64,000 nucleotides of DNA, taken from contig NW_024037058.1 in assembly GCF_015706575.1 (NCBI RefSeq), positions 18,187,547 to 18,251,546 of the forward strand, in the 5' to 3' direction. A program made the position numbers and the translations under genes. The notes beneath the pieces were generated by a model, which saw only the letters and a list, made by a program, of their open reading frames with translations, did no database searches and was not told where the DNA came from. Origin of the DNA: Patiria miniata (lineage: Eukaryota; Echinodermata; Asteroidea; Valvatida; Asterinidae). Below are positions 11,088 through 24,900 of the stretch, piece by piece. The first letter of the stretch is position 1; every line of letters begins with the position of its first letter.

Positions 11088-12806
11088 GGCACGTTAATGC
11101 CACTGAAAAATGTTTCTTTGACAGGTAGTTGTTGTATAAACAGTTATTTTCAACCCTTAATTCTTACTCCTCCAGGTTTCAACTAAATTGGTAAATGCAA
11201 ACTTGAAGCAGCTCTTCAGTCTTACTTTTGATAGGGCCCTATGTCTATAAAAGTTGGAAACATTGATTACTTGAGTTGTTCAAGGTGCTTTGTAGTATAG
11301 TTCTCTCTCTGCTTGTTGCACTGCTTCTCGACACCTGTTCACCTTCAGAACTTTCTTGTGGCAATCATTACACAGCGCATCCGAAGAACTCGTTTCAACC
11401 TGAATTCCAAAAAAAGTGCTAAAAAAGTCGCCTAATGTGCCGTGTCCTGGCAGTCTCCTCAACAGCGTCACTTTCGCTTTCCCGGTAGCAAGGGCTGTCG
11501 TCCTGCAAACCGAGCATTCGGCCATTTTGACAGCGCGCGGTTGTTTTTATTTTGCAAATAAGAACACACTGCGTCTTATGTTGGTGGTGTCAGTAAAGAC
11601 TAGGTACTACGGTGAGTGTACTCTACCCAATACATGCGGTGCACGGTGAACAACCACAGTTACCTCTGCTTGGAAACTTTGATTGTAGATTGTCCATCTT
11701 GAAATGTTTCTAATTGATTTTTTTTTTGCGGAGGGGGGGGGGGGGGGAGAGAATGATGGATAATTTTTGATTGTGAGAGCCCTTCCCCATCTTTCATTTT
11801 CTGAGAGAACAGTGAGGATTGTTCAATTACTGTTGGTTTGTTGGGGTATTTGTTTATTTATTTATTTATTATTGTTTTTTTGTGTGGAGGGGAGGGGGCT
11901 GGCCTGTATGCCCTGTTGGACGCGTACATGTATTCTGGAATCTCATGTATCATTTATCACTCCTCTGTCTCCCTCCCCCCCCCTTCCCTTTTTATGGAAC
12001 TAACTAGTTATTGTCCCTGTCTTTCAATGAACGTAAATATCACTGCACTATGAATGCACGATAGCCGCCAACTCGACGGTTGCCGTTCCAGTACCGCACT
12101 GTGATGCGAGTGAACCTCTTCTTAATGCATGAAACAGTCATCGGGTATTACGCTTCCGCGTCACGTCATGCACCGACCGCAAAAACGCGTAGTACCAGCG
12201 AGCTGTACGTGGTGGTAATCGACCGCCGCCATTCATTGTACACAATTTTTTTGTGTGCACAAACCAATAGCAGCCCTGGCCAATACAGCAAGGTTGTCAA
12301 GTTAGCGGTTATTCCTCCTGTTTTCACTGCAATTGTAGGCTGAATCTTCATCGTGGATCGTTTTTTACTTCAAGGACCTGTGTAATGGTTATTCCCGGCA
12401 AGTTTGGGGTGAGTTGCAGTTGCAATTAGTGTGTAACGGGGACAAAATTGAACATTTTCCAAAAATTTTTTGAATATACTACTACTTATGAGAAAAATAC
12501 GCTCCAGCCCTAGACGACAACCCATATGATAAAACTCAGGGCTGGGTAACTCCAGCTATTCACACTGAATAAATTAATTGTCTTGAAGTTGAAGTGTGCA
12601 CCGGCTTTTAAAAGGGCTCATGCAATATAATTTATCGTAATGTTATCCTTGAAATGCACCTTCGTGTCGTAATATATGTCCCATTTTAATCTTATCTAGG
12701 CCTATATTTACAATTTTCGTTTTGCCATTTTCAAGGGTATTTTGGTGCATTTTTCAGTTTTTGGTTTTTATGCTAATGTATTGTATTGTATTGCTGCGCT
12801 GAGGTT

Positions 12807-13252
12807 AGCTTGAGTAACTCCAGTTCTATGCTTATGGCATTCGCAGTGGCTATTGTTACGGCAGCCATAAAGCATTTCCCATTTTCTATCGTTACGGTAG
12901 ACTGCAACTTTTATAAAAACATGAGAAGAAAATATAAAATTAGAAGGAAAAAAGTGAATTTGAACGTTATGAAATTCGGACTTTATTTCCCTTTTAAAAA
13001 AAATCCTCCAAAGCCTCAAGTTAGAAAAGGAAAAAAATTCGAGTGCAAAACTGAGATGTGAACCCGCACCTCGCGGTGCAAAATCCTACCCACTACCGAC
13101 TGAGCTGTCGCACTGCTCGCCAAAACGTGGGGAAACAAATAATTACATACCTGCGTGCGTGCGGCCGTGCGTATCAAAAACGTATCGCAGAGGGCGCTAA
13201 ACAACGGCTGCCGTAACGATAGCCACTTCGTATGGCATTAGAGCTGGAGGCA
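12807..13252. mobile_element. MITE-like inverted repeat enclosing a tRNA-like segment
   Basis: The left arm (about 12817-12866) and right arm (about 13205-13250) are inverted copies containing GTGGCTAT-GTTACGGCAGCC and TATGGCATT, ending in CTCCAG/CTGGAG. Between them, on the minus strand at about 13115-13051, lies a tRNA-like segment with an A-box-like CAGCTCAGTCGGTAG and a B-box-like GTGCGGGTTCAC. The tRNA-like part looks like a SINE head or a decayed tRNA, because the stems are imperfect. Confidence 0.5.
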
Positions 13253-15857
13253 CAACTACATTACAAGAACCGGGTCATAAGAATCCTGAAATCCCGGATT
13301 GTGTATCCCCAGTGCATTACAAAAACGGTCCATTTTCCCTATATTATCCCGACCCAGATGCAATAAAATAAAATGCAATCATTCTACATCGAATTTCCAA
13401 AGAGTTTGTGTTTCCCTATTGAGCAGTTTGTTTCAATAAATAATGAAACTAGGAGGATACTGACAGTATCCATGGTAAAGAGACTCAGCTTACCGCTATT
13501 TAAAGGCGACATTTTATCTCAGTAGAAACCATATCTTAATTCAAGGCCACGCAACAACCATGCCAGGCTGAACAACATTAACACTGGTCTCTTATCATAG
13601 GCCTGTAATTATGTATGATAATTTAATGCAGTGTTACTGCATCAAATGTCAGTCTTATCAAGAGAATATTGTGTACAGATGGATGGCTAATCAGCTTTTG
13701 TCACATAAAAAACCCTGTTAATATTCAACTATTGGTGTGTCATCATTGTGACATTTTGTGTTAATCTGTGGTTGGCTGCAGCCATGGACATTGCTGTTGT
13801 TTAATTACAGTAAATAATTTTACAAAATTGGTTTTACCTGTGTGTTTTGTGCTTCATTCATCACAGAAGGTATTTAGAATTTAATCTCTTGTTAGCAAAA
13901 TGCAGGAGGCATGGTATGTTCCAGCCTGTAATTATTGCAATAGCTTTTGTCAAATTCTTTCCTTGCCAATTTTTTTTTTTTTTTAATAACACTTTTATTC
14001 ATCAACAGTTTTGCCGTACAACCTGTAGATTTGCCATACAACCTGTAGAGTACAATTTCTTTCACTTTTCTTCTTTTGTTTTGAGGATATTTTCCATTTA
14101 TTTATAATATCAAGGTATTTTGTTTCAAATTGAGTTGTTACTTTTATTAGCAAAAGCAAAGCTTGACTGTATTTTTATTTATGTATTTAATGAGACAAAC
14201 AGCGGTTAACCGCCACTTACAGGTATCATATTAACGTTAAATATAGTAAATTTATAAAATGTTTTAACATTCTACTATCCTTACAATTCTTAAAATGTCA
14301 CAAGTCAGACTGATATTTTACGCCGAGTGCGCGTTCATTTGGTATTTCCAACTGCATGTTGATGACTTTGCCCCAATTACCTTATATGTACATTTTATGC
14401 AAATCGAGGTGTGGTCTTCTTTAACGCCTGTGTGTAGTATGGGCAAGGGAATTTCTAAGGTGGTAATTTCCATTTCAATACTGGTTCACTGGAGTATTCA
14501 CATACTTTGATGCTGTGGATTTTTTAGGGGCGGTGTTTTCGAGAGAAGCATATAGGGTTACAGGCTGGAGGTGCGGTAGCATGTACAGAGCGATAGCTCC
14601 ATAGATATAGCGACATAGTGCTAAATCTTATTTTGGATTTCGAGAATCCTGTTTCTGGCGATAGCCTAAATTTCAGCAATATAGTTGCTGACAGAGTAGT
14701 CTTGCATTTTAGCCCGATTTTCGCCTGCTTCCAAGAGCTGCGTTAGTGCCAGCGAATTATTTACACCCCTTGACGGTGTTCTAGGCCTTAGGAGCCAGTA
14801 TATACTGTAAGTTTTGTTTAAATATTTGTTTCATAAATTTAATGTAATTATTTCATTTCTAACACCAGTGAGTGTATCAAGTTTGTTGTATTGTACAGCT
14901 CTTGCATATTTGAATGTGTTAGCATGGCAAATCTACTTTTTGGGACACGCCCCATTTGGGCGGATAGACGTCATTTATATGGTCCAGTTGATTTACTTAA
15001 AGTTTAGCCTGAAAATGCTAGGATAGGTGTGTATTACTGTATTTAATATTTCCAGGGCTCCTTATTGTGGAGTTAAATCCACGCCCAGCAATTATACCCG
15101 GATCCGCCCGTTGGCTGGGGACCACTTTGATTCACATCTAACCGTGAGGCCTATCCCGCCGGCCGTAGACGGAGGACGTGGACATTTGGCCCTTCTAGTT
15201 GCCGATAAAGTTGTGTCATCCACCACCGAATCGTCAGTTCAAGGACAGGTTCGTGGACCGCTGGACTGAGGCTCCTACACAAGTGAACTGTTCTAGAATT
15301 CAACCTCCGGTAGCCTTTGGGTTGCAGTCTCATATTGAAAAGGGATTGTTAAATATTGGAATAAGGTTTTTCTTGTCTGATCAAAATATTGCAATTGTTG
15401 AATTGGAGTGGCCAATAATTAGAGCCTAGAAATTGGATTGGCTATGCAATATTTCCCCTTTATTGATTTTTGTGTATTTTTGTAGATAGTGTAAAATAAA
15501 TAATTGGCTAGTGTACATTTTGCTTTCAACTATTATTGTGTCTGAGCGTACTAAATGATGAGACCGGGGACACATTGCGTGTGAGAGGGTAGGGGGGACC
15601 CGGGTTTGTGACATAAAAGTCATCCAAAAATAAAATATTACTAAATTAATACAGTTGTCGGAAATATAATACATAAAAAGACATATCCAAAAAACAACAA
15701 AAATAAAACCAAACACCCCAACGCCCCAAACAAACAAACAACACCCCTCGAACAAACAAACAAACAAACTTTAAAGGGTCTTTGGAAACAGAAACGTTCA
15801 TTGTTGCATTTAGTTTTTCATTTGTATAAATGGACTTTCTTTCTTCTTCTTTATCAG
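13253..15857 (+). other. Upstream region of the first helicase gene
   Basis: No coding gene is seen. A possible untranslated first exon ends near 14809, where ACT is followed by GTAAGT, a strong splice donor; it could join the acceptor at 15857. This is inference only. A stretch at 15060-15330 is GC-richer than its surroundings but has no recognised product. No TATA box can be defended. Confidence 0.3.
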
Positions 15858-15922
15858 AACATTTTTATAAACTCAAGCTTTAGCAAGTTTGCATCAGTTT
15901 CCAGATAAGAACAGCCACCACT
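15858..15922 (+). other. MOV10: 5' UTR piece of first MOV10-like gene
   Basis: A pyrimidine tract ending in TTTATCAG (to 15857) looks like a 3' splice site, so the bases up to the ATG are probably untranslated exon joined to an upstream leader exon. The tandem copy has the same arrangement (acceptor at 45165, 27 bases before its ATG). Confidence 0.5.
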
Positions 15923-18900
15923 ATGAAGAGAACAAAGGGTGAAAACCTGAGGATTGGGAAATCTTTCTTGCAGTATCTCCAAGACGTCTACGGTTATGGC
16001 AACATCGTTGGCAGGAAGGAGATGGGTGACATCTTCAGGGATGTCTTCAAGCCAAGCCTTGGTACTGGTGGTAGCGGTAAGAAGTCTGCAACTCTTGTAA
16101 TTAGCAAGGATGTAGATTTGTGTAGACAACTAGGGAGGAAAACATGTTGTTTAAAACTTTGTTGATGTTAGAAATTGGAAAAGGGGGAGGGGACACCATT
16201 TTTGACCCGCTCTCCCCCCCCCCAAAAAAAAAATCATCATGTGGCCCATCAGCCATCCACTTGGTCAAAAAGTGAAGATCAAAGAATATTCCCTCCCAGT
16301 GCTTTCTAAATTTACACCCCTTTCTGTTTCTTTTGTTTTGTCTAGTTTGTTGTTTCAGTGGCGCACCCAGGAGGGGGGGGGGCCTCGGTGGGCTTGAGTT
16401 CCCCCCCCCCTTCCCCCCCCCCCCCAAAGAGGTAAAAAAAAAATTGGGGGGGGGGGGGTTAATGTTTTTTTAGTCCCACGATTTGACCATGGTGATATGT
16501 ATGTGGCCTATTATCGAGACATATAATAGGGGTGTAAATGGCACCACCAACGTCAGAATAGTTTCCCCCCCCCCAAATTTTTTTAAAATTATTTTCTGCA
16601 GCCAAACATTTTGGGCAACATTTTTTGAACAAATTAAAACTTCTAAAAAAAATTGGGCCAAAAATGTGCAAGTCTTACCCCCCTCCGAAGCCAAATCCTG
16701 GGTGCACCACTGTGTTGTTTGTTTATTGTTTGGTTATTGTTCTTTTGGTCAGTTGGTCAGTTGGTCATAGTCAGATAAAGTGTTCCGAAGGCTCTATAGG
16801 CACCATGTTCCCTAGGCCCCAGCCTACTCCCGCCCTAGGCCCCAGCACCAATTTCATGTTGATGCTAAGCTGTACAAAGCAAACCAGGCCAAACTGTGGT
16901 ATTTTTCGTAGAGACTCGAATTTTTCGTAGGCCCCCAAATTTTTCGTAGGCCCTAGATACTCCGGGCCTCAGGTCATAGTCAGTTGGGAAGCAGGTAGGT
17001 TGTTTGGTGTTTTTTGGAGGATTTATTAGCTGATCCCAATTCACTTGTTTGTGTTTTTTATGCGTAGGGCCTTGTGAATTCATTTTTTTTTACCCTCCCA
17101 TGATGGTCTCAGGGATGTAAGTTCTCCTGCAATTGCCTGATTTCAGGTAATTGTGTGTACAATTTTTCTTTATTTCTAAAATGTCAGGCAAAAATGTCAT
17201 AGTCCACGTACATCTATGTGGTCTTCCGTGAAAAAGAAACACATCCACTTGCATAGGATCATGGTATTCATAATGTTTTTCTTTTTTTCCAGCCACTATT
17301 TCCAAGTGACAAACAGGCTTATTCCCTGTTTTTTTTCAGGCTTTAACCTTTCCTCAGTCCTCTATGCCCTGGGAACTGCTTCTCAAGTGGAATTAAAAGG
17401 CGGTAAGGTTCACATTCAGAGGGGCTTCCATGCTAAGGACCAGTATACGACTCTCCACGAAAGCAAGGAGGATACAAATGCATCATCGGGGTTCCTTTAC
17501 TACTGTCCCGACTGCGACGTGAGGGGCACTTCGACATCGACAATTCAAGATCATGTTAGAGGGAAAAAGCACCTCAAACAGATCAGACTGAAGTATTTGA
17601 AAGATAAAAGGTGATTGTCTATAATGTGAAGTTTAAACCTACAAGCACCTGGTACTTTGTATAGCAATTGTATTTATTCCCTAAAGAATCAATGATTAAA
17701 CCCCTGGGCTCTGTTAGTGGTGTGCATTTACAGGTAATACTGGAACCGGGCACCCTTTTATAAAAAGTAAAACACATACCCAGGTATCCGTAATAGAAAC
17801 CCAACCCCAAAATTCAAATCCCGGAAGTTGTCTGAAGGGCTATGGGCTTTATTCATGAGTCGGCCATATTAAATTAAAAGTGAGGTAAATTAACTCTTCA
17901 TTTTTGGAATTTGCGAGTAGAAATGAAAGCAATGACTTAAAAGTTCATTACAAATTAATACCAGCCTGCTCTGATGAATAATTTAAAATTTGTGATTAAA
18001 CATACCCTGATGTTTAAATGTTTAAAAAAAAAATTGAAAATGAGGCTAGAATGAATTAAAATAGTCTGGCACCATCCCATTCAACAGTTCACATTTATAA
18101 GATACATTCAGGGAACACGACGAAAGTGGCTTCCTCGTGAATAAGGGCCATGTGTGGTGTAAACTGCAACTTTCGTTAGCGTCAGGCATGTGTTGTGAGT
18201 AAAAATGCACAAAATGTGAAATCTGTTTTGGTTTTCCATGTAGTCTGGTTTTCATTTTGAAAATTCCCTACCAATGACATTCAAACCCTGCTTCTGTGAC
18301 TGTGTCAGAGAAGTAACTAAAGTAGTTTGTAAAGTTGGTTTGGGGTACCCGATCCCATGATTCCTGACATCAGCAGTCGGGTAGTCGGGTGCCCGGTTCC
18401 GATGCACAGGCCTATGTGCACAAGTACCCCCTCGACAATAAAGGTTGGGGGAGACCACTGGGAGAGACATTCAAATGTATTTTCAGTGACGCCTGACGCT
18501 CACACAGGACGCTATGGGCGTTTTCGAATCCCTGTTCTTGACAACACGCGTGTAAAACGAGAACGTGTTCTCGAGCTGGTTGTTACGAACGCGCGGGTGC
18601 GTGTCGCATTGATATAAAGCAATGCAAAATGGCCGACAATCGTCTGAATTTGTACTTAAGCCTGTTCCAAATGAACGAGGACGACTGTTCAAAACCGGAC
18701 ATGCGGGGATGAAATTGCAGACCTGCACTATATATGGTATTCTTATTCCAATCATTAGGGTATTAGCAAAAAACAAACAAACACATAACAACTTACGAAT
18801 CTGCACAGTCCGCCATTTTGTTCAAGCTGCACCTCGCCGAACCCTCCATCAACCGGGGAGTGAAAAAATCGATCCACGAACGCCCTTTCGGGTCTGTTCG

Positions 18901-21900
18901 TCACGTTCGAGACCGCTGTTCTCGTGTCGGGTTAACCTGAGAGTTGTCAAGAACAGGGATTCGAAAACGCCCCATGACTTTGAGCACAAGTTCAGAATAA
19001 GATTAGTTTTGCATACTTCACGCTATACGCACACGAACCAGTAAGCACACGCGATGTTTCCTATCCACTGGGCTCTCAAAAGCGGTCAAAAAGCACCCTC
19101 TCTTGTGTGTGCACGGAGCCCATAGAGTGCTTGGCAGTTTGGGGTAGTACAGTGAGTCATAGGCAGGATGGTTTCGAATATGGTACAGACCAAAACAGTA
19201 AAGTCAAAAGCAAATGAAATAATGTGCACTTTTCTCGTGATCTTAAGAGGTGTGTTGTGATGATGCTGTCAGGAATTCAGTACAGCTGAAATAAAAATTG
19301 TCAATTCTTTCCCGACAAGCATATATTCAGTTTGTTCAACCTAATAATTATTGAATTTATTTTGGCATATTTAGCAAAGAGTTGGTAGCAAGCCAGCGAG
19401 GGATAAACGTGCACAGTGACTTTGAAAAGAAAGATGGCGTCATTGCATTGGTGTTGGACAAAAACTGCTCCAAAGAGATTACAATTACCATCAAAAATAC
19501 AAGGTAGGCATAACTTTCTATTGTAGCTGACGGCTTGAGTGACAAAGATTGAATTTGGGATCAAGTTAGTATCTCTTCAGTGTACGGAAAACAGTATTAG
19601 GCCATCAGCCTGGGGGTTTGGTCGGTATCAAATGAGGGGGATAATGCTCATTGTGATCTTTGGCAAGGCATGCACCCCTCTAGTTGGAAAATATGGGATA
19701 GCATTGCAGCTGTGGCAACCTCTTGGGTGTTATCGCGTTTTTTTTTTAAATGGCGGCAAAAACATGCTTGTTACCACATATAATTAATCCAGTTGCAAGC
19801 ATATTGTCGGCCATTTTGAACCAAAAAAAATAAAAAGTGATAAGACCCCCAAAAATTGCCACTGTTCACACTGCAAAGCTATCACATATTTTTCAACTTA
19901 AAATGTGCATACCTTGCCAAAAATCGCTATGAGCTTTGCTCCTTTCGAACATTTGATACCCGTGTCCCAATTTTTGGACCGAAGCTGATCCCCTGTATCG
20001 AATGTCTGACATATGACTGTGCTTTCTTTTTCAAAATTAAGAATGAGATTTCGAGATACCAACATCCGGTCCCACCCTAAACTACATTCAACGAATTTTT
20101 GAGACTGTATTCAAATAGAGTAATTCAACGACCTATCCTAGAAGCGATTGTTGAGGTGGAACCAGGCTCGCAATCAGGTAGAACGCACGAACAACCAATA
20201 TATAGGGTTACTAAAATGCACACATTCGTTGTCTTTAAGAAAGTGTGGGGCATGGGCACAAACTTGCTCCGCTTCAAAAATGGCTTCTGATTATTGATTT
20301 TGCTGAATTAGTCTATAAACTTTGATTTCTTTTTGTTAGTATTATGCCAAACACTTTGTAGTTTGAATCGATTTGAAATGTAAATATCTTCGTATAATGA
20401 TGAATTGAGACAGCTATCAGATGTTAGATATCATCATGGATGTTTTTGTCATCACCAAGGGCAGATCTAGAGAGGCTACTGCTGGGGGGGGGGGGGGGGA
20501 GGAGGAGGGAGTGGGGGAGGAGTGTGCGGGAGGAGGGAGGAGGGGGGAAAGGGTTCCCTCAAGAGAGAAATGGCCTCATTTGAGAAAAATTTGTTCACTG
20601 CTGGGGTGGAAGCAGGCGCCCCTCTGCGCCCCCTTGAAACGCCACTGATTACTGATCACTCTCTGAATTATGTTCAGCTTTCAGCAGTAAAAAAAATCCA
20701 AAAACCAAATCCTCCAAACGCAATTATTAAATGTATAAGTTTTGTTTTATACCTGTGTTTGTTTTTTGTTTTTTTCAACAGTGCAACACAAATCATGTTC
20801 CTAGCGTGTGAGATGCTTAAAGCGCAGCCTGCTTTCTGTATGTCCAATACAGACTATGATGCCATTGAGCCAGGTAATTTAAGTATTTCCTTTAATTCTT
20901 CTTTGAACAGCATGAATTTAAAGGACAAACCATCACAGAGTGAGTTGTTGATATGTGTTTGTCACTGTTTTCGACATGGATTAGTCATGCTACAGTCTCA
21001 TGTTTACTAAAACTATCCAAATGAACTGTGCTGTTTTTACTGGTTTCAATAAGGGACAAGCCTAGTGTGTCCTCTTTTTTTACCAATCTGAATGAATGAC
21101 TGGCTTTAAAGGTATAGTCCATCATTGGTAATTTGTGCACTTTGTTCATTTGAAGCAACAAAAGTGCTCAAAATCTAAAGAAGGGTGCTGAATAACTAAC
21201 CAGCTTCAGCTGTATATTCCGAGAAAAACAGCATTCTAGGATCTTGATTGCAAATCAAAAGTTGCTGAATCCTGTTTTGAATTGGGCCTGAATTTGGCAT
21301 CCGCCGGCGAGACACATTCTCACTGAGCAGACTGCAGCTACACGATGTCACGCACTGATCCGACGAATTATAGCAACCGCGCGCTTGTGCATTGTGCCAA
21401 CGCTTGCGCGTGTTTCACCGAATAAAAAAATGAACTACTAACAGAAATTTCCAATGTTAAGACCCACCGTTGGAAAGACCTTCTTTCATTGATTTCTTCA
21501 AAATGACAGCATGCTAGAAAGAATAATTTCACAGGGAGCTTAGTCCCCTTACTATCTTTCGACCAAGTATGTTTTTCAACAATAATTACGCCAGTTACTT
21601 TTCGGATAGCTGCAAATGATGGACTATAGCTTTAAACTTTGAAAATCATCTGCTTCCTCATTTTGTGGTGGCTACTTTCAGGAAAGAGCTGCTCAACCAC
21701 AGCTATAACCACTGTCCATCTCTGAATTGACTGACTGATTGACTGACTAAGCTGGCTGACACTGGATCTGATTATAGGCTGGTGAAGAGTGCCGGGCAGT
21801 GCCATCATATAAGATTACCCCATACCGTCAAAGGACTAACTCCGGCAGATTACTTGTGCAGACTAAATGCATGAAGATTAAGAGTTCCTAGAGAATAGCC

Positions 21901-24900
21901 ACTCTCCATCAATTTAAGTCCGCTCTGACTTTGAATGGTCTTGGATCTGCTAATTTACAAGGGTTGCCTGCTCCTGTTAATTTTTTGATTGATTTTTTTA
22001 ATAGGAGAGAAGCAGAAATTTCAGATCACCGTCTACGCCGACACTGTGGGTGTGCTGCAAACTCCTCTGCTCTTCGCCTTCAACGTATCAGACGAAGATG
22101 AGGTTGGTCACATTTTGAGATAGGGCCGTTTGATAATTTTTTGTGATTTTGTGGAAATTCATGTTGGATGGATATACCGTAGTGTAATTTGCAGATGAAT
22201 GGGAAATGTGTGAAAGATTTGCATATGATGAACGTTTTTAAAAACAGTGAAACTTCAGTAACGCAATCTCACAGAAGAACTTATCAATAACTAAGAGTGT
22301 GACATAGTAAAGCAGATGTTGGTGATCTGAAATCAACACTCTATGTGTCATGTATGTAAGCCTTTTTTATTGCACGAGCTAATTTTCTAAGGTGCTTTGA
22401 TTAAAGAAACCTATTTACAATTTTGTAATGACGAAAACAGATTGATCTTTTTTTTTTTACATGATTAATTTGTATCTGCAAAACTTTTTTTTTGTTTTTA
22501 AGTGTGCCACGGTACATGGGTTCGAATCCTGACTGGGAACATGGTGATTGTGCTCCTGAGCAAGGCACTTTACCATTATTGCTTCATCCTTCGTGTTGTG
22601 TAATGCATGTTAAAGAACCCAGTGTGAAAGAACCTCTTTAGTAACACTAAGAGAAGGGGTTTGCCCCAGTGTTTCTGGCAGTGGCTGCAATATGCGCCGC
22701 AGCACCCTTTATAAAGGTGCTACATAATGGGTCTCATATTTCTCATAAACTTTATTTACCTGTCTTTAAAAATATACCTTACCAGCGCCTTGAGTACCTA
22801 ATTGTTGGTAGATACGTGCACTATATAAGACTCCTGTATTATTGTCCAGAATCATACTTATGTTCATGTACAATTCAATACCTGTTTGTATTTTTAAATG
22901 TATAAATATCCTTTTTTGCCTCTACAGGTGTTTCACATGTTGCGTTTCCTGAGCATTCAAGTGAAGAGTAAGATAGCTGATGACTTGCCCCCCACCGTTC
23001 CCTATCAGCGTCCGGCGAAGAAGTCACAGAGGCGACCCAAGGGGGACATTGTGGACGGCGTCCCTCTAGAAAAGTGAGCAAATTGTCATGAGTTGACACA
23101 ATGAAGTCTATCCCCGACCACATGATGAGTCTATTACATGTCAATCACTAGTCAATCACAAATCAATTACGTGTCAGTCACAATTCTCACATGTCCATCA
23201 CAAGTTTATCACAAGTCAATTACAAGTCCACCACAAGTCCATCACAAGTCCATCGCAAGTCAAACACAAGCCAATCACAAGTCGATCGCAAGTCGCAACT
23301 AACTAGGGTCACAAGTAACAGGAGATGAACAGTGACAGAGGAGCGTCTTACATGACAATTCATTTTAAAAGCTTGGCACTTGAGTTGACTTGTGAGTGAC
23401 TTATTACCAGAGGGCCCAGGATAGGGCTGTCCATTTTCAAATAATTTAGTATTTGATTATTCGAAACTGAATTTGACCAAAAATTTGGATATTTGAAACT
23501 CTCAGATTAAGTTTCGTACACGCCGGTCAAAAGTTGCACGCAAACTGCCCCAGTTAAAATTGTCTTGCACCTTGGCAATCTATATTATTGGCCGTTGGAG
23601 TGTTTTGTAGTTTAATAACTGTCAAGGCTTTAACCTAGGATGGGAACTATAGACCGCAGTCGAGAAAAAAATGACAGTCAACAAATTAAATTTCCTATGT
23701 ATTTTGCAGCCCAGGGGGAGAGGTTGATTGACCCCCCCCCCCTCAAGATCCACCCGTGCCCTCTCAAGTCAAGTCTTTGCTCAACTATTAAATCAGATCT
23801 TTAAAATTTTGACATTTTCCTTATTGTTTTGGTTTCCTTCTTCTTTTTTTTGATGGAGGCCGAGTGTTTTGTTTTCTTCTTTTTTGGATTGTTTGTTTTG
23901 GTTATTTAACAACAAAATTTGCTGGTGGAAAGAGAATTTTTTCTTTTTAAACCTTCCCATAACCGGCCCAGAAAAATGATGCTCAGATTTCAACCCTGTC
24001 TGTTTTTTGGTTGGTTTAATGATCAGATCCGGCAGCAATAAACTGAAAATGATCAAGCTTGGCGGATATCGCATACCGGATCAACTTCGCGACCAGATCA
24101 ACAGCAAAGATGGAGTGAAAAAATTGAGGTAAATGAGATTTACATCAAATTCAGTGACACGTTTTTTAAAATCCGATTAAATTTCATTGGGATTGTTTTC
24201 CTTTCATGATGTAGTCAGATGAGAGCCGTTATGGATGTGAAAAATCAGATTTATCATATTTCATAAAATTTCCCAATTTCAGGATATTTTGTCAGGATTT
24301 TTTTAGATTTCAGGGTGTTTAATTAATCCCTTTTTTGAAATCTAAAATTCCTTAGGTTTAAAAGTGAAGTCCATCATTTGTAATTTGTGCATTTTGCTCG
24401 TTTGAAGCAACAAACTGCTCAAAATGTAAAGAAGGGTGCTGAACAACTAACCTGATGAAGTTTCAGCTCAGCTTCAGCTGTATATACCGAGAAAAAGAGC
24501 ATTCTAGGATCTTGATTGCAAATCAAAAGTTGTTGAATCATGTTTTGAATTGGGCCTGAATTCAGCGTCTGAGTCACGTTCTCTGAGCCGATTGCAGCTA
24601 TGCAGTGTCACGCACTGATCCGACTAATTATAGCAACCGCGCGTGCGTGTGCGTTGTGTCAATTTTTTGTTCGGCGCTTCGCCGAATAAAAAAACGAACT
24701 ACTAACGGAAATTTCCAACGGTGCGTCTTAAGGCCTTCTTTCGTTGATTTCTTCAAAATGACAGCTTGCCAGAAAGAATAATTTTACAGGGAGTTTTAAT
24801 AGTCCCCTTACTATCGTTCAACCAAGTATGTTTTTCAAAACTAATACATCAGTTACTTTTTGGATAGCTGCAAATGATGGACTGTAGCTTTTAATAAACA

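Larger units (their letters stand above)
6764..11525 (-). pseudogene. Multi-exon gene fragment with ZAD-like zinc-finger head, inside the 5.8 kb transposon
   Basis: Minus-strand exons read in order. 11525-11280: an 81-aa frame starting MAECSVCRTTA with CxxC, then ALCNDCHKKV, a four-cysteine layout like ZAD fingers. 10578-10364: a Pro/Ser/Lys/Arg-rich linker. 10030-9919 plus 8638-8592: one exon (GFMRAMVKSINASHYG onward) split by the foldback element. 8549-8440 (SNLPFLHLILSRS). About 7900-7757 (GLGIIIAMVAKMRTGRF). About 7411-7230 (LQLLNALSKTGLCHTSGTV). About 6918 to the left TIR (AKILHDTTKVIQLPPEE). Apart from the first junction, exon phases agree and the borders are AG/GT. The layout recalls a large unnamed family of zinc-finger-headed proteins in marine invertebrates (recollection, unchecked). 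The first exon ends in a stop with no clear donor of the right phase, and the last frame runs out through the TIR, so the gene is at best a 5' portion. Confidence 0.55.
6764..12558. mobile_element. 5.8 kb DNA transposon with 43-bp TIRs and 9-bp TSD, carrying a gene fragment
   Basis: Positions 6764-6806 and 12516-12558 are perfect inverted copies of 43 bases, starting TAGCTGGAGTTACCCAGCCC from each outer edge; similarity stops at both inner and outer borders. The flanks carry the same 9 bases in direct orientation, TTCACACTG (6755-6763 and 12559-12567). This is the signature of a complete insertion. A 9-bp duplication is usual for Mutator-like elements and also occurs in Merlin and Rehavkus types. 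Inside is a spliced minus-strand gene fragment, a foldback insertion (8639-9912) and a tandem duplication (10692-11087). No transposase catalytic domain was recognised. It may be a non-autonomous element that picked up host sequence, or an unfamiliar autonomous type. Confidence 0.8.

Noticed and set aside
13046-13118. Candidate tRNA gene on the minus strand
   Set aside because: A- and B-box-like stretches exist, but the acceptor and anticodon stems do not pair well, and it sits inside a MITE-like inverted repeat.
18622-19044. 140-residue plus-strand frame
   Set aside because: It starts inside the MITE at 18516-18972 and runs through its inverted end; no protein-like conservation is visible.
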